A DNA stretch of 50,016 bases from Candidatus Omnitrophota bacterium (GTDB lineage: Bacteria; Omnitrophota; Gorgyraeia; Duberdicusellales; Duberdicusellaceae). Shown piece by piece: positions 44,408 to 50,016 of this stretch; the first letter of the stretch is position 1; each line of letters starts with the position of its first letter. Under the pieces are notes generated by a model, which saw nothing but the letters and a program-made list of their open reading frames with translations, was not told where the DNA came from and did not search any database. The stretch is taken from positions 1 through 50,016 of the forward strand of contig JAGGSQ010000040.1 in NCBI GenBank assembly GCA_021159015.1, read 5' to 3'. Both the position numbers and the translations under genes were made by a program.

Positions 44408-45854
44408 AAAACCCCCGGCTGGTCTTTATTAAGCAGCTCCCTTTCAGATTTTTAACGGCGGCGATAAAATCAGCCTTGTTAGTAATTTGTTTCCCTTCCA
44501 CCGAGAGGATGACATCGCCTATTTCAAGGCCGGCCCTGTCAGCAGGAGAGTCGGGCTTAATATAAACAATAACCACGCCTTCTGTTTCTTTAAGGCGGAA
44601 CCTCTCTGCTAAATCCGGCCTAATATCCTCTACTTGCATACCCCGAAAAGAAGCTCCCTTCACACCCAAATCCTGCACATTCTCCGGACGTTTGCCTAAA
44701 GTAATAACCAAAATTCTGCGCTGTCCCTTTCTTAAGACTACAACTTCTGCTTTGCTTCCCGGCGGCATATCTCCCACAATATTAACTAACTGCGAGACTC
44801 TCTTAATCTTTTTATGGTTAAACTCCAGTATTACGTCTCCTTCTTTAATTCCTGCTTTAGCTGCCGGAGAAGACTTGAATACCTTTACCACAATAACTCC
44901 TTTTCTCTCTTTCAAGCCGAAGTACTCCTGCAAGTTCTGATTTAAGTTCTGTATACTTACTCCCAACCAGCCGTAAGCTATCTTTTCTCCTTTAATCAAA
45001 CGCCGCAAAATACTTTTGGCTTTATTTATAGGAATAGCAAAACCTATCCCCTGATAGCCTCCCGAAGTAGTAATGATAGCGGTATTAATTCCTATAACTT
45101 TCCCTTCCATATCCACCAATGGTCCGCCGGAGTTCCCCGGATTAATGGCTGCATCTGTCTGAATCATACCGGAATAATTACGGCCTTCTCTGGCTCCCAG
45201 CCCCGGCAGGTCTCTGTCTAAAGCGCTAATCACTCCCACAGTAACCGTAGGCTGAGGACTGTCTATGGCAAATCCGAAAGGATTGCCGATTGCCTCTACC
45301 CACTGGCCGGTTTTTAGGGCATCAGAATCTCCCAGCTCAGCTACCGGCAAATTATGGGCATTGATTTTAATTACCGCCAGATCAGAACGCACATCTTTTC
45401 CTACCACTTTGGCCTTAAACTCCCTGCCATCGGAAAGTTTCACTTTTATCTTATCGGCTCTATCAATTACGTGCTCGTTAGTAAGAATGTAGCCTCCCTT
45501 GTCTATTATTACCCCGCTCCCCAAACCCCTTTCTTTATATTGGCGGGGAAAATTGCCAAAAAAGTCCTCAAAAAACTGGCGGAAGAATCTATCTTCCGGC
45601 CCAAAGCCAAAAGGTGATTCCGAAAATCCGCTTACCCTCTGAGTTATCTCCGTACTGATTGAAACTACGGCTTTTCCCACAATGCTGGCTACATTTTCCG
45701 TTTGCTGCTGCAGGTTGTACCCTCCCCCTAAAGGCTTATTTTCTATCTGAGCCTGCGAAACCTGAAAAAGATTAGACTTAAGACTCAAGGTTATGCCTAT
45801 TACCAGGCCTGTAGAAACAAGAACCACGGCCTGAAACAACTTTTTCTTAGACAT
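44388..45854 (-). CDS. degP: Periplasmic serine protease HtrA/DegP with two PDZ domains
   Basis: DegP-type proteins degrade or refold misfolded envelope proteins. An N-terminal membrane anchor or signal (about 7-25) precedes a trypsin-like domain with catalytic H128 (TNEHVID), D158 (RSDLAVI) and S242 (GNSGGPL). Two PDZ domains follow at about 285-375 and 395-485. The 488-residue length matches DegP. It stands between recA and recX, so its expression may follow that of recA. It would act on the same outer membrane proteins that SurA and LptD assembly handle. Confidence 0.95.
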   Translation of the reverse strand: MSKKKLFQAVVLVSTGLVIGITLSLKSNLFQVSQAQIENKPLGGGYNLQQQTENVASIVGKAVVSISTEITQRVSGFSESPFGFGPEDRFFRQFFEDFFGNFPRQYKERGLGSGVIIDKGGYILTNEHVIDRADKIKVKLSDGREFKAKVVGKDVRSDLAVIKINAHNLPVAELGDSDALKTGQWVEAIGNPFGFAIDSPQPTVTVGVISALDRDLPGLGAREGRNYSGMIQTDAAINPGNSGGPLVDMEGKVIGINTAIITTSGGYQGIGFAIPINKAKSILRRLIKGEKIAYGWLGVSIQNLNQNLQEYFGLKERKGVIVVKVFKSSPAAKAGIKEGDVILEFNHKKIKRVSQLVNIVGDMPPGSKAEVVVLRKGQRRILVITLGKRPENVQDLGVKGASFRGMQVEDIRPDLAERFRLKETEGVVIVYIKPDSPADRAGLEIGDVILSVEGKQITNKADFIAAVKNLKGSCLIKTSRGFFVIKEE

Positions 45855-45875
45855 ACAGCTGCCTCCTGTTTAGAA

Positions 45876-46874
45876 TTACTGGTATATCTTTTCCTCTACT
45901 TCTTTCCTTATTTCTGCAAGAAGTTTCTCATTGGACTTAAGGACTTCTTTCGCCTGCTGAAGGCCCTGGGCAATTTTGCTTTCCTTATAAGAAAACCAGC
46001 TGCCGGATTTTTTGACAATGCCCAAATCAATAGCGCAGTCAATCATATTGCCGATTTTGGAGACGCCTTCCTTGTAGAGAATTTCAAAATGGGCTTCTCT
46101 AAAGGGAGGCGCAACTTTATTTTTCACTACTTTGGCCCTTACTTTGGCGCCAATATTTTTGTCCTGATAGGTAATGTTTCCGGTTTTTCTCAAATCAATT
46201 CTTACTGAGGCATAAAATTTTAAAGCTCTGCCGCCGGGAGTAGTTTCGGGATTGCCAAACATCACGCCGATTTTCATCCTTATCTGATTGATAAAAATCA
46301 CGCAGGTCTTTGACTTGCTGATAGCCGCCGTAAGTTTTCTTAAAGCCTGCGACATAAGGCGCGCCTGCAGGCCTATTTGGGCTTCTCCCATATCGCCTTC
46401 AATTTCCACCCGCGGCACAAGTGCGGCTACGGAATCAATTACGATAATATCAACAGCATTGGAACGCACCAGAGTCTCGGTGATTTCTAAAGCCTGTTCG
46501 CCGGTATCCGGCTGAGAGATAAGTAAATCTTCCAAATTTACGCCGATAACTTTGGCATAAGAAGGGTCAAAGGCATGTTCCGCATCCACAAAAGCCGCCA
46601 CTCCTCCTTTCTTTTGCGCCTCGGCTATAATGCTCAAAGTGAGTGTGGTCTTACCGGAAGACTCCGGTCCGAATATCTCTACCACTCTTCCCCGCGGCAG
46701 CCCCCCTATACCCAAAGCTTTATCCAAGGTGATAATTCCCGTAGGGATAGCTTCTACGTCAAGCTTTACGGAATCTCCCAGGCGCATTATGGCTCCTTTG
46801 CCGAATTCCTTTTCTATCTGGGAAAGCGCCAGCTCCAAAGCTTTTTTACGGTCGGAACTTACTTCTTTTTTCAT
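45876..46874 (-). CDS. recA: DNA recombination protein RecA
   Basis: RecA forms filaments on single-stranded DNA for strand exchange and repair. The 332-residue protein carries Walker [10 protein letters not shown], the [10 protein letters not shown] and [10 protein letters not shown] segments, loop L1 ([20 protein letters not shown]-like), [15 protein letters not shown], and the C-terminal domain. It lacks the acidic tail of E. coli RecA and ends with EVEEKIYQ. An AAGGAG site precedes the ATG, and a consensus sigma70 promoter lies upstream. No recognisable LexA box of the E. coli or Bacillus type was seen. Confidence 0.98.
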   Translation of the reverse strand: MKKEVSSDRKKALELALSQIEKEFGKGAIMRLGDSVKLDVEAIPTGIITLDKALGIGGLPRGRVVEIFGPESSGKTTLTLSIIAEAQKKGGVAAFVDAEHAFDPSYAKVIGVNLEDLLISQPDTGEQALEITETLVRSNAVDIIVIDSVAALVPRVEIEGDMGEAQIGLQARLMSQALRKLTAAISKSKTCVIFINQIRMKIGVMFGNPETTPGGRALKFYASVRIDLRKTGNITYQDKNIGAKVRAKVVKNKVAPPFREAHFEILYKEGVSKIGNMIDCAIDLGIVKKSGSWFSYKESKIAQGLQQAKEVLKSNEKLLAEIRKEVEEKIYQ

Positions 46875-46908
46875 AACTCTCCTTTTTTAGCCTTTCGGTT
46901 AGAGCCTC

Positions 46909-46936
46909 ATTATAGCAAAACCTTGCTACTTGTCAA
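46909..46936 (-). promoter_or_regulatory. Consensus sigma70 promoter of recA
   Basis: On the minus strand a perfect TTGACA (46931-46936) and a perfect extended -10 TGcTATAAT (hexamer 46909-46914) are separated by 16 nt. The leader is about 28 nt and contains the AAGGAG site. This is the strongest promoter in the window. Confidence 0.8.
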
Positions 46937-46954
46937 TTAAGCATTAAACCTTTT

Positions 46955-46977
46955 TTGTCCACCCGGCGGGTGGACAA
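46955..46977. repeat. 23-bp perfect palindrome upstream of recA
   Basis: TTGTCCACCCG and CGGGTGGACAA form 11-bp arms around one central base. It lies 19 bp upstream of the recA -35 box. There is no T-run on either side in the correct place for a terminator. It could be an operator, an element end or a relic; none can be chosen from sequence. Confidence 0.75.
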
Positions 46978-46992
46978 GGGTCTTCTGCCACC

Positions 46993-47060
46993 TGCAACAT
47001 TTAAGGACGTACCTATTTGGTTGCAGGTGCAACATATAAGGACGTACCTGTATGGTTGCA
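46993..47060. repeat. Two tandem 33-bp hairpin repeats
   Basis: Copy 1 (46993-47025) and copy 2 (47028-47060) differ at 3 of 33 positions and share AAGGACGTACCT at the centre. Each begins TGCAAC and ends GTTGCA, an inverted pair; around copy 1 the arms extend to CACCTGCAAC / GTTGCAGGTG (46989-46998 and 47020-47029). They look like REP-type palindromic units, often mobilised by a Y1 (RAYT-like) transposase, which is not present in the window. Confidence 0.75.
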
Positions 47061-47083
47061 GAAGGACTTTGAGGAATGCCGCA

Positions 47084-47113
47084 TTGAAAAATACCGCAGA
47101 AATGATATATAAT
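47084..47113 (+). promoter_or_regulatory. Predicted sigma70 promoter reading into the plus-strand island
   Basis: TTGAAA (47084-47089) and a perfect TATAAT (47108-47113) are 18 nt apart. The first candidate ATG of the small ORF lies inside the -10, so the second ATG (47124), 11 nt after the box, is more likely the start. Confidence 0.5.
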
Positions 47114-47123
47114 GGGTTTGGAG

Positions 47124-47309
47124 ATGTGGGTAATAATAGCAATAATTGCGGTTTTGTTTATAGGAAAACTCCTATTCTCTTCTTCCCAAACCAAAGGAAA
47201 CTCTAAAAAAGATAAAGAAGACAAAGAATCTGAAAAGCTGGATGAAGAACTGGAAGATTACGACTATTTAGACGATATTACCGGCAGGGATGATAAGTGG
47301 TGGATATAG
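47124..47309 (+). CDS. Small single-pass membrane protein, hypothetical
   Basis: The 61-residue product has one N-terminal hydrophobic segment (WVIIAIIAVLFIGKLLF), then a Ser/Lys linker and a strongly acidic tail (EELEDYDYLDDITGRDD) ending KWWI. I do not recognise a family. TatA was considered but the FGxKKLP hinge and amphipathic helix are lacking. The start is uncertain: the track's ATG at 47112 overlaps a good -10 box, while the ATG at 47124 would give a nearly leaderless message. It lies between the hairpin repeats and the HhH-GPD gene and is on the same strand as the latter, 97 nt before it. Confidence 0.45.
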   Translation: MWVIIAIIAVLFIGKLLFSSSQTKGNSKKDKEDKESEKLDEELEDYDYLDDITGRDDKWWI

Positions 47310-47339
47310 AAAAAGACAAGAAAGCAACCATTTTTTCTC

Positions 47340-47368
47340 TTGGAAAATTATTGTAAAAGGTATATAGA
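47340..47368 (+). promoter_or_regulatory. Weak candidate promoter for the HhH-GPD/DUF6884 pair
   Basis: TTGGAA (47340-47345) and TATAGA (47363-47368) are 17 nt apart; each matches four of six consensus bases. The leader would be about 30 nt. No Shine-Dalgarno sequence precedes the ATG at 47407. Confidence 0.28.
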
Positions 47369-47406
47369 TTTAGTTCGGCTAGAACAAAAGTAAAATAGCA
47401 AAATAC

Positions 47407-48321
47407 ATGGATATACCGGTTGTAATTGATGCCAAGAAAGGCAAAGAGGCAGCAAAACTTCTTTACAATTCTTTTTCAACAACAGGAATTCATGGAAAAA
47501 CGGAAATGCCGGAAGACTTAATTCCTGCAGGAATTAAGAAAGGCTCTATTGAACATATAATATTTTTAACTCTTACTGTTGCTATAGATTATCAAAGAGA
47601 TGCTCCCTCACTCTGGGAAAGTTCTAGAAAGACTTTCAATGACCCAAAAACAAATTATTTGTTCAACCCAAAATTACTATCTGAGGCTTCTTTTGAAAAA
47701 GTTGCCAACGATATGCAAAAATATAAACTCTCAAAAAAGCCGGACAAAGATGCCCGTATCTGGCAAACAATCGGAACTACTTTTTACAAGAAATGGAGAG
47801 GTAACCCTATCAATTTTCTTGAGAACTGCCGTTGGGACGCTTTAAATATTCTAAAATGTTTAGAAACCGACTCGCACTTATATAACGAAGAAATAGTTCC
47901 GGATTACCCATACCTACGCGGCCCTAAAATAGGCCCATTGTGGCTAAGAATGCTAAAAGATAATGCCGGTATAACACTATTGAGAAACCTGGATAAAGTC
48001 CCTATTCCTGTAGATATTCATGTAGCAAGGGCAACATTAGCAATCGGCATTGTAAGAGGATCCGTTAAAACTAAACTAGATAAATTATTCGAATACATAA
48101 GAAAAGCCTGGTTCGAGAGTGTAAAAGGGCTAAATATCAGAAATAGACAGATGATCGCCTTAGATTTAGATGAACCTCTTTGGCATTTGTCAAAATATGG
48201 ATGTTCTAAACGGGATAAAACAACAAATTCCTGTCCTGTTTTCAATAAATGTGAAATGAAAGAACTTTGTATTAAAGGAAAAATTTATATAAATAATAAT
48301 ATCGTAGATTTAGAAACATGA
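47407..48321 (+). CDS. HhH-GPD superfamily (endonuclease III-like) protein with four-cysteine C-terminus
   Basis: The 304-residue protein has the order of an endonuclease III-type DNA glycosylase: a helical N-terminal half, a hairpin-like segment LRGPKIGPLWLRML with K174, and IPVDIHVARATLAIG with D203 in the place of the catalytic Asp. The LDEPLWHLSKYGC segment then parallels the helix before the Fe-S loop. Cysteines 266, 276, 282 and 288 (C-x9-C-x5-C-x5-C) would bind a 4Fe-4S cluster with spacing different from the classical C-x6-C-x2-C-x5-C. The N-terminal 50 residues and long linkers do not match EndoIII or MutY. It is coupled by ATGA to the next gene. A base-excision or modified-base-sensing role, perhaps in defence, is inference. 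Confidence 0.68.
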   Translation: MDIPVVIDAKKGKEAAKLLYNSFSTTGIHGKTEMPEDLIPAGIKKGSIEHIIFLTLTVAIDYQRDAPSLWESSRKTFNDPKTNYLFNPKLLSEASFEKVANDMQKYKLSKKPDKDARIWQTIGTTFYKKWRGNPINFLENCRWDALNILKCLETDSHLYNEEIVPDYPYLRGPKIGPLWLRMLKDNAGITLLRNLDKVPIPVDIHVARATLAIGIVRGSVKTKLDKLFEYIRKAWFESVKGLNIRNRQMIALDLDEPLWHLSKYGCSKRDKTTNSCPVFNKCEMKELCIKGKIYINNNIVDLET

Positions 48322-48770
48322 AAACCCTTTGCATAATCCCTTGTGGCAGTAAAAAAATCTGGGACAAAAATCCAAAGGCTGGCCCCACTAAGGCAAAAGA
48401 CGTATACATCGGACAATTCGCCAAAAAATGTAAAGAATACGCAAGTAAATTCTATCCTTCTTCTTGGTGCATTCTTTCTGCAAAATATGGCTTTTTATTT
48501 CCGGATGATATAATTCCTAGACCTTATAATGTTAGTTTCAATAATAAAGCAACAAATCCCATAACTAAAAAGGAGTTATCTATCCAAGTAAAAGAAAAAA
48601 GATTGTATAATTATGAACAGATAGTAATATTGGGAGGGGAAAATTATGTAAAAGCATTACGTGACACCTTCTCATCGAAAAACATTCTTAGTCCACTAAG
48701 CGGTTGCAAAGGGATAGGATATATGATGAAAAAGCTTAATGATGCGATTCAAAAAGGTATTCCTTTATAG
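48318..48770 (+). CDS. DUF6884-like protein
   Basis: The 150-residue soluble protein has an N-terminal CIIPCGSKKIWD, a helix with DVYIGQFAKKCKEYA, then WCILSAKYGFLFPDD and IPRPYN, and later VILGGENYVKAL. This set (PCxxKK, LSAKYGxL, PxPYN) fits the DUF6884 family as I remember it. A Cys-Gly-Ser-Lys-Lys start and a conserved S-A-K-Y-G suggest an enzyme or nucleotide/base-binding pocket, but no reaction is established to my knowledge. The start overlaps the HhH-GPD gene by 4 nt, so the two are translated together and probably act together. Base composition is AT-rich by eye compared with the core genes. Confidence 0.65.
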   Translation: MKTLCIIPCGSKKIWDKNPKAGPTKAKDVYIGQFAKKCKEYASKFYPSSWCILSAKYGFLFPDDIIPRPYNVSFNNKATNPITKKELSIQVKEKRLYNYEQIVILGGENYVKALRDTFSSKNILSPLSGCKGIGYMMKKLNDAIQKGIPL

Positions 48771-48809
48771 ATCATTTCCCATTTGTACGAATGCTTGAGT
48801 CTGTTTGCA

Positions 48810-48852
48810 ACCAAATTAACGGTAATATTTAAGATATACCTATTTGGTGACA
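48810..48852. repeat. Diverged copy of the hairpin repeat
   Basis: ACCAAAT (48810-48816) and ATTTGGT (48842-48848) are inverted, with inner GGTA/TACC also paired. The part 48824-48852 aligns with copy 1 of the left repeats over ATTTAAG...TACCTATTTGGT in the same orientation. It lies between the convergent ends of the DUF6884 gene and the 81-aa ORF. Confidence 0.55.
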
Positions 48853-48888
48853 CAAATTTTGTATATAATAGTTATCTTAACTTTTCTA

Positions 48889-49134
48889 TTACGCCTGCAC
48901 AAATTTATGAGGTTTTACAACATCTTGATAAAATATAGATTCATATCCAAAAACTCTGGCAGTTTCAGCTAATTCACTTCTGGTGGTAGAACCAAAATAT
49001 CCTTTTTCTTTATCAAATTCTTTCGCATTTATAACTATTGTTTTCTTACCTTTCTTAAAATTTTGGAAATATCTCTCCAGTATTCTATACGCCCTTGAAC
49101 CTGACTGTTTTGCTAAATTAGTATGAGGCAACAC
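48889..49134 (-). CDS. Short hypothetical protein, possibly the detached 3' part of the NucS-like pseudogene
   Basis: The 81-residue product (KQSGSRAYRILERYFQNF..., then GYFGSTTRSELAETARVFGY) is of unknown family, soluble and basic. The reading frame stays open upstream of the GTG start through FNKFDYLREVLPHTN, up to a TAG. It could therefore be the continuation of the preceding nuclease-like reading frame after a frameshift near 49150-49165. Alternatively it is a separate gene starting at GTG (49134) or at TTG (49131), which has AAGG 6 nt upstream. Both readings are open. Confidence 0.4.
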   Translation of the reverse strand: MLPHTNLAKQSGSRAYRILERYFQNFKKGKKTIVINAKEFDKEKGYFGSTTRSELAETARVFGYESIFYQDVVKPHKFVQA

Positions 49135-49139
49135 TTCCC

Positions 49140-49634
49140 TTAGATAATCAAATTTATTAAAGATTCTCTAGCATATTTTTTATCTATTAACACATTGTTA
49201 TTGTACTTGTGCACAGAATATCCGTATTTTTTATCCCTAATTCCTGACACTCCTTCTGACAACTTATATTTATGTTTACTGACAATTCTTTTTATATCCT
49301 CAGCAGTAATTTCTTTACATCTAATACCTACCTTTTTAAGAAATACTATCTTTTCTTCAGGTATAGAGTTAGCATAAAGAATCAATCTTATCTTTTCCTT
49401 AGGACTAATAGTCTTAATCATCCCATAATATCCAACAATCTGACCAATAACTTTTCTTTTAAGAATACCCCTTTAAACTTCAACAATAATTCCTCTGCCC
49501 TTTCTATCTATAAAAACAATATCAGCAACCAACTTCCCTATCTGCACCTGCTGGCCTTTCAACTTAAACCCTTCATCAGGAAAAAATTCTTCCGGATAAC
49601 GGGCAATTAAATTCTCTATGTCTTTTTCAAGCAT
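49140..49634 (-). pseudogene. NucS/DUF91-like PD-(D/E)XK nuclease, interrupted by an in-frame TAA
   Basis: From the ATG at 49634 the frame reads MLEKDIENLIARYPEEFFPD, GKLVADIVFIDRKGRG, IIVEV, then TAA (49473-49475). It continues in the same frame as RGILKRKVIGQIVGYYG and KIRLILYANSIPEEKIVFLKK to a stop at 49140. This is the pattern of NucS/DUF91-like restriction-fold proteins, in which E-V-K provides the E-x-K of the active site. The stop sits exactly where the lysine (AAA) should be, so one A-to-T change would explain it. The ORF track shows only the 93-residue remainder from 49421. A sequencing error is the alternative. Confidence 0.68.
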
Positions 49635-49652
49635 TGTTAGTCCTCATTCCGT

Positions 49653-50016
49653 TTAACTTAATAGCTCATATCTCTCTTTCCAAAGAGCCTCAATTTCTTT
49701 AAAAATCATAGGAAGGTATTTCTTTTGATGCCTTTTTACTACCATATTATATATTTCGCCAAATCTTCCAATGCGAAAAATCCTATCTTCAAAAGTGAGA
49801 TTTTTTATTTTCCATTTAACATTTATAAAATTAGCATGGGGATTATTTTTATTTCTAGTTCTTTCAAAACCCTGTTCGACAGAGAAATATGCTACTTTTC
49901 CATCTTTAGAAAAAACCCTACCAATAGCCAATACTTTCCGCAAACCCTGTTTAGCGACAATAATATCACCTTCTTTTACTTCTTTTTTTTTTTTTTTAAA
50001 CCCTTTTCCCTTCTCA
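49653..50016 (-). CDS. Partial EVE/PUA-like domain protein (C-terminal part)
   Basis: The track starts this ORF at a TTG (49943), but the frame is open further upstream to the window edge, reading EKGKGFKKKKKEVKEGDIIVAKQGLRK before VLAIGRVF. The GDIIVAKQG...VLAIGRV and later HANFINVKWK segments resemble EVE/PUA-like domains that read modified bases and often occur with McrB-type restriction GTPases. The true N-terminus is therefore outside the window. A run of 15 adenines (five Lys codons) just inside the edge is a possible slippage or assembly-error site. The family call is tentative. Confidence 0.5.
   Translation of the reverse strand, partial: EKGKGFKKKKKEVKEGDIIVAKQGLRKVLAIGRVFSKDGKVAYFSVEQGFERTRNKNNPHANFINVKWKIKNLTFEDRIFRIGRFGEIYNMVVKRHQKKYLPMIFKEIEALWKERYELLS
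49983..49997. repeat. Homopolymer T15 (A15 on the coding strand)
   Basis: Fifteen consecutive T residues on the plus strand encode five lysines in the partial EVE-like gene on the minus strand. Length changes here would shift the frame. Confidence 0.9.

Noticed and set aside
46875-46930. LexA/SOS box in the recA promoter
   Set aside because: Neither a CTGT-N8-ACAG nor a GAAC-N4-GTTC pattern is visible.
46955-46977. Palindrome as an intrinsic terminator
   Set aside because: No T-run follows the hairpin in either direction; the T-run is on the wrong side.
46933-47224. Several ORFs on both strands across the palindrome and hairpin repeats
   Set aside because: They translate the repeats themselves, have no ribosome-binding site and no family resemblance.
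47124-47309. TatA/TatE-like protein
   Set aside because: It lacks the FG hinge and the amphipathic helix, and has a strongly acidic tail instead.
49473-49475. Recoding of the in-frame stop (for example as an unusual amino acid)
   Set aside because: The codon is TAA, which ends many other genes in this window; TAG/TGA would be expected for known recoding.

Overview
The window looks like chromosomal DNA of a Gram-negative (diderm) bacterium with compact, strongly coupled operons. LptD, a lipid A-type acyltransferase, a SurA-like chaperone, SecDF/YajC and sugar-nucleotide genes imply an outer membrane with surface polysaccharide. Lysine/diaminopimelate synthesis uses the LL-DAP aminotransferase (DapL) route, glycyl-tRNA synthetase is the single-chain type, and a MJ_0950-type 'RNA ligase partner' PIN protein is present. 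Together with pyruvate phosphate dikinase, these make an uncultured lineage such as Omnitrophota plausible, but that is inference; no rRNA is present to settle it. Almost every core gene is on the minus strand, and start/stop overlaps of 1, 4, 11 or 14 nt are the rule.

Layout, in transcription order on the minus strand. (1) 46.9-35.6 kb: a near-perfect sigma70 promoter drives recA, followed by htrA/degP, recX, alaS, hisD, hisB, hisH, hisA, hisF, hisI and trpE (trpE starts at a TTG with a strong Shine-Dalgarno sequence, not at the upstream start of the ORF track). (2) 35.5-27.3 kb: rpsP, yajC, secDF (fused), a PD-(D/E)XK protein with putative Fe-S cysteines, an unusually short Mfd, a SurA-like chaperone, pdxA and ksgA. 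(3) 26.6-23.7 kb: a secreted beta-propeller protein and manC. The PIN protein at 26.8-27.3 kb is read the other way from a back-to-back promoter pair. (4) 23.6-17.5 kb: response regulator, GAF/HD-GYP phosphodiesterase, MGDG-synthase-like glycosyltransferase, LpxL-like acyltransferase, GT2, pcm, cobO, recO. (5) 17.5-15.3 kb: panB and glyS. (6) 15.2-8.4 kb: ppdK, a sigma-70 factor, dapA, dapB, dapL and folK. (7) 8.4-0.46 kb: transaldolase, lptD, ugd, a wbpA-like dehydrogenase, a wbpP-like epimerase, a UDP-glucuronate decarboxylase, apt and tRNA-Arg(CCT). (8) 0.4-0.06 kb: a small pilin/GspK-like protein.

The last 3 kb (46.95-50.0 kb) differ: they are AT-rich by eye, have mixed strands and carry accessory genes. 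Beyond the recA promoter lie a 23-bp palindrome and two tandem 33-bp hairpin repeats, then a small membrane protein and a two-gene coupled unit on the plus strand: an HhH-GPD/endonuclease III-like protein with four C-terminal cysteines plus a DUF6884-like protein. A diverged copy of the hairpin repeat closes this unit. Next, on the minus strand, are a short ORF, a NucS/DUF91-like nuclease pseudogene whose catalytic-lysine codon appears to have become TAA, and the C-terminal part of an EVE/PUA-like protein running off the window through an A15 tract. This DNA-repair/DNA-recognition island is the best candidate for an undescribed system.

No gene-free stretch exceeds 300 bases. The longest gap, 46875-47111, holds the recA promoter, the palindrome and the repeats. 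No rRNA, CRISPR array, complete insertion sequence or replication origin was seen.
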